A stretch of 64,000 nt of DNA from Sphagnum compactum (lineage: Eukaryota; Bryophyta; Sphagnopsida; Sphagnales). Within the stretch, counting starts at the first letter, position 1; each line of letters opens with the position of its first letter. The stretch covers positions 15,736,855 through 15,800,854 of the forward strand of contig OZ234501.1 of NCBI GenBank assembly GCA_965153455.1, read 5' to 3'. The position numbers and the translations under genes were made by a program. Positions 35,620-47,440 of the stretch are shown here, one piece after another. The notes below the pieces were generated by a model, which was not told where the DNA came from, made no database searches, and saw nothing but the letters and a program-made list of their open reading frames with translations.

Positions 35620-38133
35620 TTAGGAGCCAGGTGTAGCAGCAGCAGCAGCAGCAGGCACTTCCCCAGCAGAAGGTGCCAATTCATTTCGACTGAAACGGTC
35701 CTCATCATAGAAGCTAGCTCGCACTACACGACCTCCAAAGAAACGGCCATCCAAGTCCACCAGTGCTTTAGTTGCTTGCTCAGGCCTCTCGAACTGCACA
35801 AAGATTCGTACTGCCTCTGTTACTGGGAAGTCAGGTTCAGTGATTTCAAAAATAAGTACCCGTGTCACTGTTCCATACTTGGTGCATTCTGATGCAACTT
35901 CATCCTCAAGATCTGAATCAACTTCCCCAGGCCCCACCTGCACAGGCAATTTTTGCAAACAATCAAAATGCAAGCTCAGCACATCATAATGAGTTTTGTA
36001 ACCGGCTTCTGAAGTGCAAAACTAGGGGGGCATCAGTACTGTCTCATTAAAACATGTTTGTTGTCTACACAGAAAGCTCATCCTGTTGAAAATAAAAGAC
36101 TGCAAGATCTATTATGAGGTAAACAAAATGGTGAAGCAAAATGGCAAAGCAAAATGGTTCAATGCAAGTTTTTCAAATATAAGTCCCTTAACTTCAGCTC
36201 CAAGTAGAAGAATCAAGAGGTAAGGACCAAATCAAACGTGTCATGACAAAAGTCTTGGTGCACTTTCTATGGAGCAATTGCATTTGTTACCAGCTATCTA
36301 GCTGCATAGCAGAAATCAACTTGCACATATGTTAACTTCCAACCTTAAAGCCAAGAATATATTGCATATCTATGAGAATATATTTGCAGAAATATCTCGA
36401 AAACAACACTCTCAAGATAATATGACAATGAGTGCAGTCATAACCTTGTAAGAGTCACTCACAAAGTGTCAGACCATCATCACCTTCACCATGAAAAGCT
36501 GTGACAAGGTACCATGACTACGCACTTAACTACATCCCAATGGTGGATATAAATCATATATGTAACTTGGCAGGATCTGTGGAGCAATTGCATCTCACTT
36601 CTGTTACTGGCTATGTAGCTGCATAGCAAAAATGATCTCACACATACCTTGACTTTCAACACTAAACCAAAGACTGCATTGCAATATCTTCATCAGTACA
36701 GACTTCAACAAAAACCTTCCTTGAACCCAGAAACGTAATTTCTACCCAGAATTCCACAGTTGCACAATTCATGAGAAAACCAGCAACATTTGAGCTCCCA
36801 GTTCATTCTGCACAATCCATCTTCCAACTGCATTTTGCAAGATCCATCTTGCAGATGCATTTGAGATTTCATGAAGAAACACTGCAATATGCTTCTTGAT
36901 GATACCTAGTGCGGTTCATTCTCAGATTCCTCTCAAACTCCCAGATTCTTCATTGCCTGGAGACTTGAGCTTGCATTGCGAACACTGTTTCTTTAGAGAG
37001 ATGGTCAAGAGATTAGTATTGACTAGAAAAGGTGCAAGAAATTCACATACCATATTGCGGAGCAAAACAACCCGCGTGGGAGGACTGGAGATGGAGACAC
37101 CCTGCTTTGGAATTTGTTTCTTTTCCATGGCCATAGAAGCAGGAGCAGGAGCAGGAGCAGCAGTGGCAGCAGCAGCAGCTGCTGCTGCTGCAGCATTGAC
37201 AATCACTCCGGCACGCTTGTCTGTCTTGCGAGCCATAAGAGGCACAGTGATGCCTTGCTCCTGCTTGCCTAAACCTTGGCCCTCCTTCCAACCCATTCGT
37301 GCCATCATCCTTTGAGCTGCTGTCATTGAGCTCTGCTTGCTGATGCTGAATCCCTCGCTGGTACGAGGAGGTGGTGATGGTGACCTCGTTCTAGCAGGAT
37401 TAGGGTTGCCGGTACTGTTGTTGTTGGCTTCTGCTGCTCTTGCTGCTGAGAGCATAGCACGGCGCTTCCAGGCTTCTTCTCCACTGATATGCAACGCTGA
37501 AGCTCGTGTCTCAGGAGGAGTTTCGTCTTTCTCTCTCTGTGCGTCTCTTTCCCTCTCAATCTCCCGTTGTCTATGCAATTCACGCTCTCGCTCCCGCTCC
37601 TCTTCTTCTAATCTTCTTCTCTCCATCTCTTCTCGCATCTCTTCCTCCATTTTCCTCCTCCTCCGCTCTCGACAATACTCATCATAGTCGTTCGGCCTTG
37701 CCGGATCATATTCCTCTACCACCGCAGCGCTTACTGCGACTAATGCTGCTGCTGCTGCTGGTTGAGCAACAGCAGGTGATAGAGATCTCTCTGCATCATC
37801 CGTCAACCATCTGGACGGTGCTGCAGCAGCTACCAAGAGTCCTCGTCCAGGAGGAGTAGTAATCGTAACCTTATTAGGCTTGATCGCTGCCACTGCTGCT
37901 GTTGCTGCTGCGTTACGCAACACAGAAGGAGGAGGTGCAAACAGCGACGGCTTTCTTACAGTTGGTGGTGCAAGCTTTGTACTGCTGTTGGACCACATGG
38001 AGGAAGCAGGTCCGGATCCAGAAACCGATGATCGAGGAGCTTTGTTGCTCCCTCCTCCTCCTCTCGCTCCTCCTTCATCCTCGCTTGCTGCAGCAGATGG
38101 AGGCGGCAAGTCGCCATACAAACCCCCCAGCAT
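35620..38133 (-). CDS. DRT111: DRT111/SPF45-like splicing factor, G-patch and UHM-type RRM
   Basis: This is the plant homologue of splicing factor 45, which influences 3' splice-site choice and alternative splicing; the Arabidopsis gene was named for DNA-damage repair/toleration. Exon 1 is 38133-37051 and exon 2 is 35937-35620, 466 residues. MLGGLYGDLPPP is the conserved start, so I preferred 38133 to the in-frame Met at 38154. A low-complexity Ser/Gly/Ala region comes first. EEYDPARPNDYDEY follows, then a strongly charged coiled helix of Glu/Arg (about 155-200). The G-patch is at about 271-310 (MMARMGWKEGQGLGKQEQGI). After a polyalanine stretch (about 313-325) the C-terminal RRM/UHM spans the intron and includes VRIFVQFERPEQATKALVDL and GRVVRASFYDEDRF. 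The 1.1-kb intron splits the first RRM strand (LLRNM|VGPGEV). The tail after NELAPSAGEVP is Ala-rich, unlike most relatives. Confidence 0.93.
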
Positions 38134-38490
38134 TTCTCCCGTCCAAAACACCAAGCTCCTGAAGCTCGCTCCTGAGAGAGAGAGAGAGAGAAAGACGCCG
38201 AGACGATACCGGCCTTCTCTCCTACCCTACAAAGCTAGGCTACCGAGGTTTGTTTCCGAAGCTGCGAAGCCTTCCAAATGCACGCTTTCGACTCAGAGTG
38301 CGGCATTTCTCACGTGTTCTTCTCTCTTCCACCTCCCTTGTCTGTGGCGATTCCTGTCAATCCCCTGCACAATTCGAGCCATATTCTTCCGCGACAGATT
38401 TGCAACAGGAGCGATCGATCATCGATCAAAAGACCGAGCTCGCGACAGAGACAGACACAGAGACAGAAGAAGAGAGAAGAAGAGAGAACG
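38134..38490. promoter_or_regulatory. Divergent promoter between DRT111 and the DUF151 gene
   Basis: The two start codons are 357 bp apart on opposite strands. The interval contains a GA/CT tract (38172-38191) and a GATCGATC-type patch (38410-38428), but no clear TATA box for either gene. The tract would lie in the 5' UTR of DRT111. Shared regulation is inferred from geometry. Confidence 0.55.
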
Positions 38491-40606
38491 ATGATTGCTG
38501 TTGCAGGCATCGTGCCTGCGGTGGCTATTACGGCTGCACACCTTCCGACTGTCAGCGCAGCAGCTGTTGCTTGTGGACGGTAACGCACTTGCCTCCCTTG
38601 CTTCGAGACTGTAGCGCTTGTGTGTGTGTGTGTGTGTGTGTGTGTTTGTCTTCTTGCTGCCATGAGCTTTGCGTATGTTTTTGATGCAAGAATCTCTGTT
38701 GAATTCCAGGAATGACGGATCCCAGGGTTGTAATAGAGCAAGAGCCTCTCTGATCACGCAAGCAATGGACTCCTCCTCCTCCTCCTCCTTCTCTGTATCT
38801 GAAACTGAATCGCCTTGTGCATCTGGTGGCTCGAAGTTCCTGCCTACGCCTCCTCCTCAGAGATCGCAAATTCGTCCCACGGCCAAGGACTTGGAGCAAA
38901 GGCAGGTACGAAATGGTGAAGAAGAAGAAGAAGAAGAAGAAGAGAGAAGCAGAAGCGGCAGAACAAGAAGAAGAAGAGGAAGAAGGGAGCCAGGCAGCGA
39001 CGAATCTCCAACAACAACAACAACAACAGCCTTTACCAGACGCCATCTTTTCTTTGGCTGCTTCTTGTCTTTTTCCTTGATGGATCATGGAAGAAGCTCT
39101 CTAGCAGGTAATTTTTTTCTTGCAAATTGTAAAGCTTCAATTTTTTGTTGACACTTTGGTAGCAGAGAGATTGAGACTTTATGTGGGATGTGTTGTTTTT
39201 GGATACATGCACACACATCTCCGTTCATAGTTCTTTGCTGCAGGGGTAGCATGATGAAGCTCGAGGCGGAAAGTTTCATTATGCAGCAAGTTTTGGTATT
39301 CTTTTCGGACATAAAGTGTTCAGATTTTTGTGATCTTCTTCTTCTTTCAGACTTTGGTTTTGGAGCTCTGCCAGATTCTCTTTCACATGGGTTTTTTTGT
39401 TTCCTTTTGTCTTTTGCTGTTGTGCCAGATCAGATAACAGAAGAAGCACCAGAGGATGGTAGCAATGAAGAAGAAGCAGAGGAGATCGACACATTTGGAT
39501 TTGATGGACTTGGTGAAACTGAGGAAGATTATGCAGCTGGCAAGGTTGTTGCACTTGCACAATCAGGAGATGGTGCTGTTCTTTTTGTAAGGTCAGCCAT
39601 CTTTGTCTCTATTTTGTGCTCTGTACATTTTGTCTTGTCTCTTTCACTTGGCTTCATCTTCTTCTCCGGTATTGTGTGGTTTGTTGTTGGTGTTGTTGTT
39701 GCAGAGGTTTCCCTGCAATTTTGTAGGTCATGCATGCTTTCAGTTCACAAGGGTTTATGTATGGATTAGGACTCAGGAGGTAGAAGATTGAAATGTCCCT
39801 GTTGAGGTGTCTGTTGGTGTGTGCAGTGTAGATGGATTTGATCTGCCATTGCGGATGATGGTGGGAGCTGCTGAAGCAATGGCAATTCTTGCAGCAGCTC
39901 AAGAACGTCGGAGTAGGAGACCAGTTACACATGAAGCTTGGGGATCTTCTCTTTCAGCTGTGGGGTGGAAGGTAACGAAAAAGAACTGAGCATTGAAATA
40001 GTGTAAAATGTAGTCCAAGTGCATGAGTACTATTTCAGTTAAAATGAAAGTGTGACTATCCTTGTGATACAACCAAAGCATATTTTCAATCACTTGGGAA
40101 CTGTTTCAATTCATAGGTTTAGGTTTATAACCCAAGATTGATTTATGGCAATGAGTGTTGTGTCCTTGCTACAGGTTGCCAGAGTAACAATTACAAGCAT
40201 GGAGAGTGATGTATTTTATAGCCGACTGGTGCTTTCTCTGGAACCATCAACAATGCCTTCTGCGCAGCGTGAGAATGTGGTTGTCCCTGCTAGTCGTGGA
40301 CTCAGAAGTGTTGACATGCGTCCATCTGATGGGATTGCACTGGCTCTCAGATGTCGAGCACCCCTTTTCATCTCCAAGAAAGTGGCAGAGGATATCGTTG
40401 GAGCGCTGAAAAAGCCCGCTGATCCCTTGAACAGCCCAGGATTGCAAGCACAGGAAGATCATCCTCTCATTGTCAATCATATATCCAACTACACTTCTTC
40501 TCAGAGTAAGATGACTTCATCATTGATTGTATTTTCCAAGGATGAGTACAAGAGATTGATTCTTAGATCTTCAGAAAAAACCCGAAATGGCAGCAGGGCT
40601 CTGTGA
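38491..40606 (+). CDS. Bifunctional nuclease (DUF151) domain protein
   Basis: The family is named for a plant member reported to have both DNase and RNase activity; bacterial members are common, mostly of unknown role. Five exons, 38491-38579, 38710-39107, 39429-39591, 39827-39971 and 40175-40606, keep one phase and give 408 residues. The domain covers about residues 205-335. It has DGFDLPLRMMVGAAEAMAI, then RRPVTHEAWGSSLSAVGWKV, FYSRLVLSL, and the signature SVDMRPSDGIALALRCRAPL followed by a FISKKVAEDI helix. The N-terminal 150 residues are low complexity (poly-Ser, poly-Glu, Arg-rich, poly-Thr) and may include a targeting signal. Only the last three exons are firm; the first two, including the start, are my best fit by splice sites and phase. 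An alternative would begin at an internal Met near 38765. A (GT)n repeat lies in intron 1. Confidence 0.85.
38617..38645. repeat. (GT)n microsatellite in intron 1 of the DUF151 gene
   Basis: About 14 GT units in a row. Confidence 0.9.
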
Positions 40607-42480
40607 AGCTTTCGAAGCATCCAAACTTTTTCCAATTTGCTTTGTACAGATTCTGGAGAGGATAAGCTTCTAATTCTCTGCATTGAGAAAGCTGATCACT
40701 TCTCCCCACGAACAGATTTAAGCTCATTTTGATGCAACAGTTGCAACATAATTGGTTGGCAAGTTTGCATAACATAATTTATGTTCATAGGGTTTGCTTA
40801 ACAGTTTCAAGTGGGTCATGATGAAAATTGTCAAGAGCTTACCTTCTCAAGAGGCAAGAGCTTATATGGGTTTGCTTCTATTTGAAAGAAACTAGAATGG
40901 AATTCCCGAAGCACATTCTTGTGGTCACGAGAATTATTTGTGCATCATTTGTTGGGGTTTTTTGCTCACTTGGTTTTCAAATCTTGTTTCACGCCTATTT
41001 ACTTTCACAAGGAAATTCCGAACAATGATATTACAAATCCTTTGATGCAAACTCTTTCCACACGAATTAATGGCATGTTCCATTGAACATAACCTCATAA
41101 TGTTGAATGAATTTTGGAAGGGCAAATGGTATACCTTCTTCAACCTAAGTATGAAATGCAATTTCCATTAAATGTTTTTTAGTTATGATTGAATTTCCAA
41201 TGACAAAATTATTGAAAACTTAATGTCTCACACACCTTATGTCTAAAAAATTACAATATCGGTTCCATTTGCAACCTTACTCATCAAGCCTACAAACACT
41301 ACCAAGAACATCATGCCTTAACTTTTCTATAATTGCTAACTTTGATATTGCTAAATTTTGAATCACAAAATTATTCAAAATTCAATAACTCAACATGTCC
41401 AATTTCCCTATAATTTTTTTTTAAAATAAATTTTGGAATGAAAAAAATTATTCAAAATTCAATAATTCCTATACCATTGAGAGGTGTAGACGTTACAAAA
41501 CCACCATAGTGCACCCTTTACTCACTAGGGCTTTCCAAAGATCCCAAAAGCATTAAAGGCAAGGGGGAGGCGGGGATTGTGGTTTGGGAAATCTCAAGAT
41601 CACATCATGAAATTCTCATGCCTTTTCAATTCGACAAACATAAATTATAATTCATATTGTGCAAAATATGATATAGTGCAGTTGTTAAATAAGATTTAAA
41701 ACAAAGTTTTTAATTAGGCTTTGCAATTATGCTAGGCATTAGCAATTTGTGAACTCTCACATTGTAATCATCATAATTTTATGGTCATTAATAAAACTCA
41801 TGAACTTTCAATCGTTATCATGAGCTACTATCAAAAATCAAAACAGAAGACTTATATAAACCTCTTTTCCATCTACACTACCTTGGTCGGGTGCTTGAAA
41901 TACCTCATCCTTTTCTTTGATTTATCAACATGGTGTTAACATATGGCATGCATTGATTCACAAGACTTCATTTTTTTTGCATTGATAAAATGAAAGGAGA
42001 TACAATCTACAAAATCACAATGCAATTATAAAGAGGTAATCATAAAAAATTTCTTAAAAGAAGTCTGAAACAATCCTTGTAACATAATCATTACAACAAA
42101 ACCATGTCCTTTTCACTATTGAAATTTAGCTCATATGATTGTACAGTCAAATTTTTTTTTACCATGTAACTAACCATGTCCATTTTGACAAACCACAAAT
42201 GTAACATTGTCTATTATAACTAATTTGGGTTTCATTTTAGTCAAAACAAACATTTTAACTTCATACATGGACTTTATGTAGTGGTTACGTGTAATCAACC
42301 CATTAGAAATGTGATAAAATTAGTCAATTAATTTACACGTGTAAGCAAAGTGATATATATATGACTAAAATCAATCATTTATCTAACACGTGTACAAATG
42401 TGACTAAAGTCAGTCACTTTGATTACGTGTATTATTAACATAGTTTGACCTCACTTTTTTAAAAAACAAGCATAGAGACC
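40607..42480. other. AT-rich intergenic stretch with a cluster of ACGTG motifs
   Basis: No gene is recognised. Between about 42285 and 42430 four sites contain ACGTG or ACACGTGT (TTACGTGTAA, ACACGTGTAA, ACACGTGTAC, TTACGTGTA), separated by related AT-rich spacer (AATGTGAYWAAA). They look like arms of a diverged local repeat. Confidence 0.5.
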
Positions 42481-43375
42481 CCCTCACTTTCAAGTTTCGT
42501 ATCTTTCTCATTTTTGTCCATTCTCAACGATTTAAAAAGTTATGGATGCATTATCTTAAGTTTCACAAACTTTCTTTGAAGTGTAAAAACAAAAAAAAAT
42601 GTAGAAAGAGTTTAAAGTCAAAAACGCAAGTTGGATTAACATGCGGTCAATCTCTGCAAATCACCACCTTCACTTTCAATGAACATAATTTGCTCATTCT
42701 TTTATGAAATTAAGAATTTTTTTCACCTTTGGATTTTTCAAGAGGAGAATTACAAAAAAAATTTAAACATGGAAAACAATGGAACAATGTACGAAGAATT
42801 AAAACTCAAAAAAAAGAACTAATTTTTTAAGTCGTTAATTCGTGCTTGAATCACCCCATTTCATTTTCAATGAACATATTTTTCTGATTTCTTTATCAAA
42901 TTGAATTTTTTTTATAACATTGGATATGCCAAGAGGAGAATTACTAAATGGTTTTGAATGTCAAAGGTAAATGGAACAATGTACAAAGAGTTTAAACTCA
43001 AAAACAAAAACTAAATTGTTATGTTCAGTTTTTGCAAATCACCATCTTCACTTTCAAAGGGCATAACTTGCTCAATTTTCATCAACAGCATTTTTTGTAC
43101 CATTAGATGCACCAAGAAAAGAACTACAAAGTTTGTTTGAATGTCAAAAACAATGGAGTAACATACAAAAAGTTTAAATTCAAAAACACAAACTGAACTA
43201 TTATGTTCAGTTTTTGCAAATCACCCTCTTCATATTCAAAAGGCACCATAATTTGTTCATTTCTTCATCAATTTCAACATTTTTTGTACCATTGGATGCA
43301 CCAAGTGGATAATTACAAGATCTTTTTGGAGCTTAGAAGCAATAGAACAATGTGTGAAAAGTTGTAAACCTTATT
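42480..43375. repeat. Diverged satellite, about 185 bp unit
   Basis: The block AAATCACCWTCTTCACTTTCAA starts at 42658, 42848, 43036 and 43218 (spacing 182-190 bp). Each unit also carries TTTGTACCATTGGATGCACCAAG-type and GGAACAATGTACAAAGAGTTTAAA-type segments. A partial copy precedes the first. The nucleosome-sized unit is typical of plant satellites. Confidence 0.85.
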
Positions 43376-43689
43376 TTTAAGTGTTTGGTGGTAGGTCTAA
43401 TTAATTGACAACTTTGTGTGATGATCTTATTCCTTGAAATAAATATCCCATATTGTTTGGTCATCAATCTCATTTTGAAAACTATATAACCCAGGGCTTT
43501 AGCCCTCAAAGTCACATCTTAAAATGTTCAAGTTTTCTGGGTTGAACATATTGCAAGGTTTAAGTTCCGAAAAAAAAACCAATTGAATGAATGTTTGATT
43601 TGAATATTACAATCCAAAAGGGAATTAATACATTGAAAATATTTATAAAAGTATTATTTAGATTATGATTATTATATAAAATAATCATA

Positions 43690-43860
43690 TTTGATCACAA
43701 TGAACATGCCATGTCATTACATTCATTCACAAAATTAGACAAAATGGACATGCCACATCATCAATTCAATCACATAATTTGTTAGAATGGACATGCCACA
43801 TCATTGCATTTAGTCACATAATTAGTCATATCGGACATGCCATTGTGGCACTGTGTTAAT
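43690..43860. repeat. Short tandem repeat, about 53 bp unit
   Basis: GGACATGCCACATCATTNMATTYAWTCACATAAT-like units recur about four times (near 43700, 43745, 43790, 43835). Confidence 0.7.
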
Positions 43861-44744
43861 TTTAGTCAGCTTACATTTGTCCGTTTTACTAACACTTATT
43901 TGTCTTAAATGATTGGTCTTTTTTAATTTGTCCCAAAATTGTCCAAGGTCTGTTTTGACATAAAATCTAGTACAAAAAGACTACAAAACAGACAAGTTTG
44001 TGAGTCATCATGAATAAGGTGTCTATGGACCAACATTTAACTATGAAACATATATTGTTTAGATAAATTAATTTAGATAACAATGTTACATCTTCTTTGG
44101 AATTGAAAACATTAAAAAAAAATTCCATTTGAATGGACATTGGTTGAATGCAAATTTAATGTTCCAATCAAACATGGACAACATTGGAAACTCAAGTGCA
44201 AACATCTTCATTGCAGCCACTTGTATGTAATAATCTTTTTCGCTGGTCACTTTTTCTAATTTAGCGCACATTTCAATCACTAGTGTGAAAGAATTTGCAA
44301 GGAACGCATCAAATGAATGTAGGCAAATTCAGAACTGCTGCTCTGGGACATTCAGAATACAGAATGGCATTGCCCACAGGGGGCATTAGGGCCTGCTTTA
44401 CTCATCTATACTATTGTAGTATCTCATCTGACAGAAGGCCTGTGCACATGGACATGAAAACATCCGCTCAGCCACGAGAAGGCAGTCTGATACCCAGCTC
44501 TGCTCTGCCCAGATGCCGGTGTGTGTGGGTCAATTTGCATATCTGCCATATCTGCTTGGCTTAGCAACTCTGCTCCCCTCCATTCTGAACAAAATCTATG
44601 GCTGGAGGGCAATAAAATAGCCATTGGAGGATGAAAATAGCTGACTGAGGGGTGAAGGAACAAGGGCAACCTTGCACGTCAGCCCTGTCTCTCGGCCTCC
44701 ACATCAGTTGCTAGCGATTTGCAGCCAGCCCCTGCTTACTTGTG

Positions 44745-44779
<35 letters not shown>

Positions 44780-45602
44780 CTTGTGTGATCCAGTACCTAC
44801 ACTATTACCATGGTGAAGACCTAAAACACTCTGCATTTTGGAGAAGTGCAAATGGAGGGCACCTTATTGCAGGAATGCCCCAGACCTTGGGCATTACCCT
44901 ACATTAAATCAGGGTCTCTGAGTCCATATTAAAAGTTTCCTGGGTTAAATATTGCCACTAAAGGGTCTCGCTCAAGAAGGTCAAGGTACCAGTGTAGGAG
45001 CTGGTTCACCTTGGCCCGTGTGGGTGGCCTTAAAATCTGAACCCAAGGCTCTTAATTGAAGGGCGTTTACCCCAGAAAGATCCAGCTCTTGTGTTCTGGT
45101 TCTTCCTTGATTCCATGACAATGCCTGTTTAGCGCCTCTCTTAGTCTGGTCTGTTTCACTTTGTTCAAGAGCAAAAGTAGGACTTTACTATTCGGTTCTA
45201 GAGTATGCTAGCCCCATTTTGAAAGATTGACCATTAGAAGCTAAGAAAAGGAAATCTGCGTGAGAAAATAAATTTTAGACTGCCTTGGTTTTTTTCTTAC
45301 AGAGGTTGTCAAATTGCTCAAAAGCTCCTGATGCTTCTTCCTTCATAACCTTTGCCATGAAGGTTAAAGATGGTGAAACTACTACTATGCATTTTCTTCA
45401 AGAGAATGACCTTGAATGATGTTTTGATAAATATCATTTATCTAATTTTTGATTAAGTAAAAGCATTTGATTGGTATATGTTTCACTTTACCTACCATTC
45501 ACCATTATTTGTGGTTGTTTAACCTAGGGCGTAGGTGAAAGCCCTGAACATCACACACGCATACATACATGTCCAAGCATTCTGAACCGAACCATCCCTC
45601 AG
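43861..45602. other. Intergenic region with a GC-richer part
   Basis: From about 44300 to 45200 the composition is higher in GC than its flanks, with a (GT)n microsatellite at 44750-44778. No protein family was recognised in the open frames at 44295-44564 or 44424-44669. It may be a non-coding or transposon-derived insert. Confidence 0.4.
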
Positions 45603-45808
45603 AAATTTCAGAAGGTTTTATTTATTTATTTTGAAGCAAAAGAGCAGACCTGAACTGACAAGCAGCTGGCACCCCAAGTCAAGGTCCTTGGCAGAGGGCC
45701 AGCACGAGTTTCACCTGCACACCACTGGATTTGAACCCAGGACCTTTTTGTGATCCCAGGGTGCCAGAAGGCTATACCAGTGAGTCATCATCCCTGGGGT
45801 AAATTTCA
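45603..45808 (-). mobile_element. tRNA-derived SINE with target-site duplication
   Basis: Read on the minus strand from 45800, the element begins ACCCCAGGGATGATGACTCA. It has an A-box-like TGACTCACTGG (45787-45777) and, 39 bp on, a perfect B box GGTTCAAATCC (45737-45727), together an RNA polymerase III promoter. The 3' end is an A-rich AAATAAATAAATAAAA tail (about 45630-45615). The body is about 190 bp. The 8-bp sequence AAATTTCA occurs at both ends (45603-45610 and 45801-45808), as expected for a target-site duplication. The tRNA source is not identifiable by eye. Confidence 0.82.
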
Positions 45809-46147
45809 AAGTTGTCAAGTATGGGATTTTAATCTTGCCACAACAGTAGTAAAAAAATCTCAATTTTTTTGTTTGTATCAAAGTAGACACATAGAAACAT
45901 ATATAAGATTTCATTTACATGTTTAACTTTTTGACATATACATGACAAATTGTAATGAAAATAAAACTTTGCAAAAAAAAGGGAATATAAATCTAATTAT
46001 CCTTCTGCTACTTGATTGCCAGTAGGGAATTGATATACTTACACTGGATTGATATTCTTGATCAAGTGAGGAAAACAATTCCACCTTCCATGGGTAGTAG
46101 GAGCACAAAGGGCAGCACCCTTATTAGCTTGGAGGACATTTTAAAGC
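45809..46147. other. Intergenic, nothing recognised
   Basis: AT-rich sequence between the SINE and the retroelement remnant; no gene or repeat was identified. Confidence 0.4.
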
Positions 46148-47440
46148 TCAACTGCCACTTATAGGGTTGAACCGCCCATCATTGAACACATACTTATCAC
46201 CAAACACTTTTGAATATTTTCTTAATTCATTAGTCAAATTGAGCGATGTGTGAGGAGTTGACCTTATTTGACTTCTTAACTGTTCCCTCACCAACCTATC
46301 TTCCTTATAATACAAATAAAGTTGTAACACATGTTGGTCACATTGAACCAAATCAAATTTCCAAGGGTTGGTTTGTAAATCCAAGTACGAATTGTTGCTA
46401 TAACATTCACAAAAGTGGTTGCAATATTTGGTTTGGTGTTTTATTGTTTTATGCATGCACAACAATAATCTATAACCACACAACATGGGTTGAGTCTTCA
46501 ACCAAAACTTTGAACCCAACAACAACCACTAAACTTGAGGTTTGAGATTGTAGAAGGAAACATACCAATTCAAAACCTTGTAAAGCTTTATTTATAAAAC
46601 ACACCACATATTTAGAAAATGCACATAGGTATTAGAAACAAGAAATAATTTAAAGAAAATCAAGTTAGTACAAACTAGATGTTAAAAACTCTCCATTTCT
46701 ACAACCAACGGGGCTTGTAATAGGTCAACCGTGGTAATGGGGGGTGTGTCCTGAAAAGGTGGAAATTGGGAAGTAGCTAGGTGTACTGTTATTGCCCAAC
46801 TTAAGATGGAGGATGCTTGCATCCATTGCAACATAATTGAAATTCTTTGACAAAAAAAAATAATCAAGACAAAAAGGAGAGGGGCCCTCTAGCCCTTTTA
46901 GGCTCCAAATAGCATTGGCACACTCGTGTAAAAACACATTGACCTATTTGTGTAAACATCCAAATATTTTCATTGTTAGAGGGAGGAATTGGTCACTGAT
47001 GTGTTGATCTTAATAGTTCCTTTCTTTGACTTGATTTGCATTGGAAGCAACAAATCCTTGAGTTGTGCAAGATTGGGGAAATAGATTTACACACGATGGG
47101 TTAATTATGACAACGTTAATTAAAATGTGAATTTGATCTTTCGTGAGCACAATGTCGACTCGTGAATGAAAGCAATTGAGAGTGACTAAGATAAACACTT
47201 GTAATTGTTCTCGTCTCACGTGAAGGCCAACATCCCATGCAATGACAACAAAAGTGTCACAAATTGCATCATGAGTCCCCATGCACTCGTTGCCATGGCC
47301 ACAATGTAAAAAATGAATACCCATAGGGTTGATTTGATGTAGCACCTTATACATAAAGGACCACACCTTGATATTGTGCAAGATTTTAAGTATCTTAAAT
47401 GGCAGAATAGGCAGCTGTGGCTGATTCTGTCATTTCTCAC
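46148..47440 (-). pseudogene. Decayed retroelement ORF, nuclease-like C-terminal part
   Basis: Three minus-strand pieces in different frames read in order. The first (47381-47010) has a Cys/His cluster (CGHGNECMGTHDAICDTF), then VDIVLTKDQIHILINVVIIN and TTQGFVASNANQVKERNY. The second (near 46937-46850) has MFLHECANAIWSLKGLEGPS. The third (46867-46682) has QRISIMLQWMQASSILSW and DTPPITTVDLLQ. The spacing of acidic residues around a hydrophobic strand resembles the PD-(D/E)XK-type domain found after reverse transcriptase in some plant non-LTR retroelements, which is my inference. The pieces are separated by frameshifts and small losses. An open frame of 125 codons (46525-46148) downstream is unrecognised and may belong to the same element. 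No reverse transcriptase motif was found. Confidence 0.5.

Noticed and set aside
38552-39088. 178-codon minus-strand frame with poly-Cys and poly-Ser runs
   Set aside because: Antisense of microsatellite and low-complexity exon 2 of the DUF151 gene.
45727-45787. Functional tRNA gene
   Set aside because: A and B boxes are present but no cloverleaf acceptor or anticodon stems can be built, and the A-rich tail and target duplication show a SINE.
46246-46545. 99-codon plus-strand ORF
   Set aside because: Overlaps a longer minus-strand frame next to the retroelement remnant, with no recognisable motif on the plus strand.
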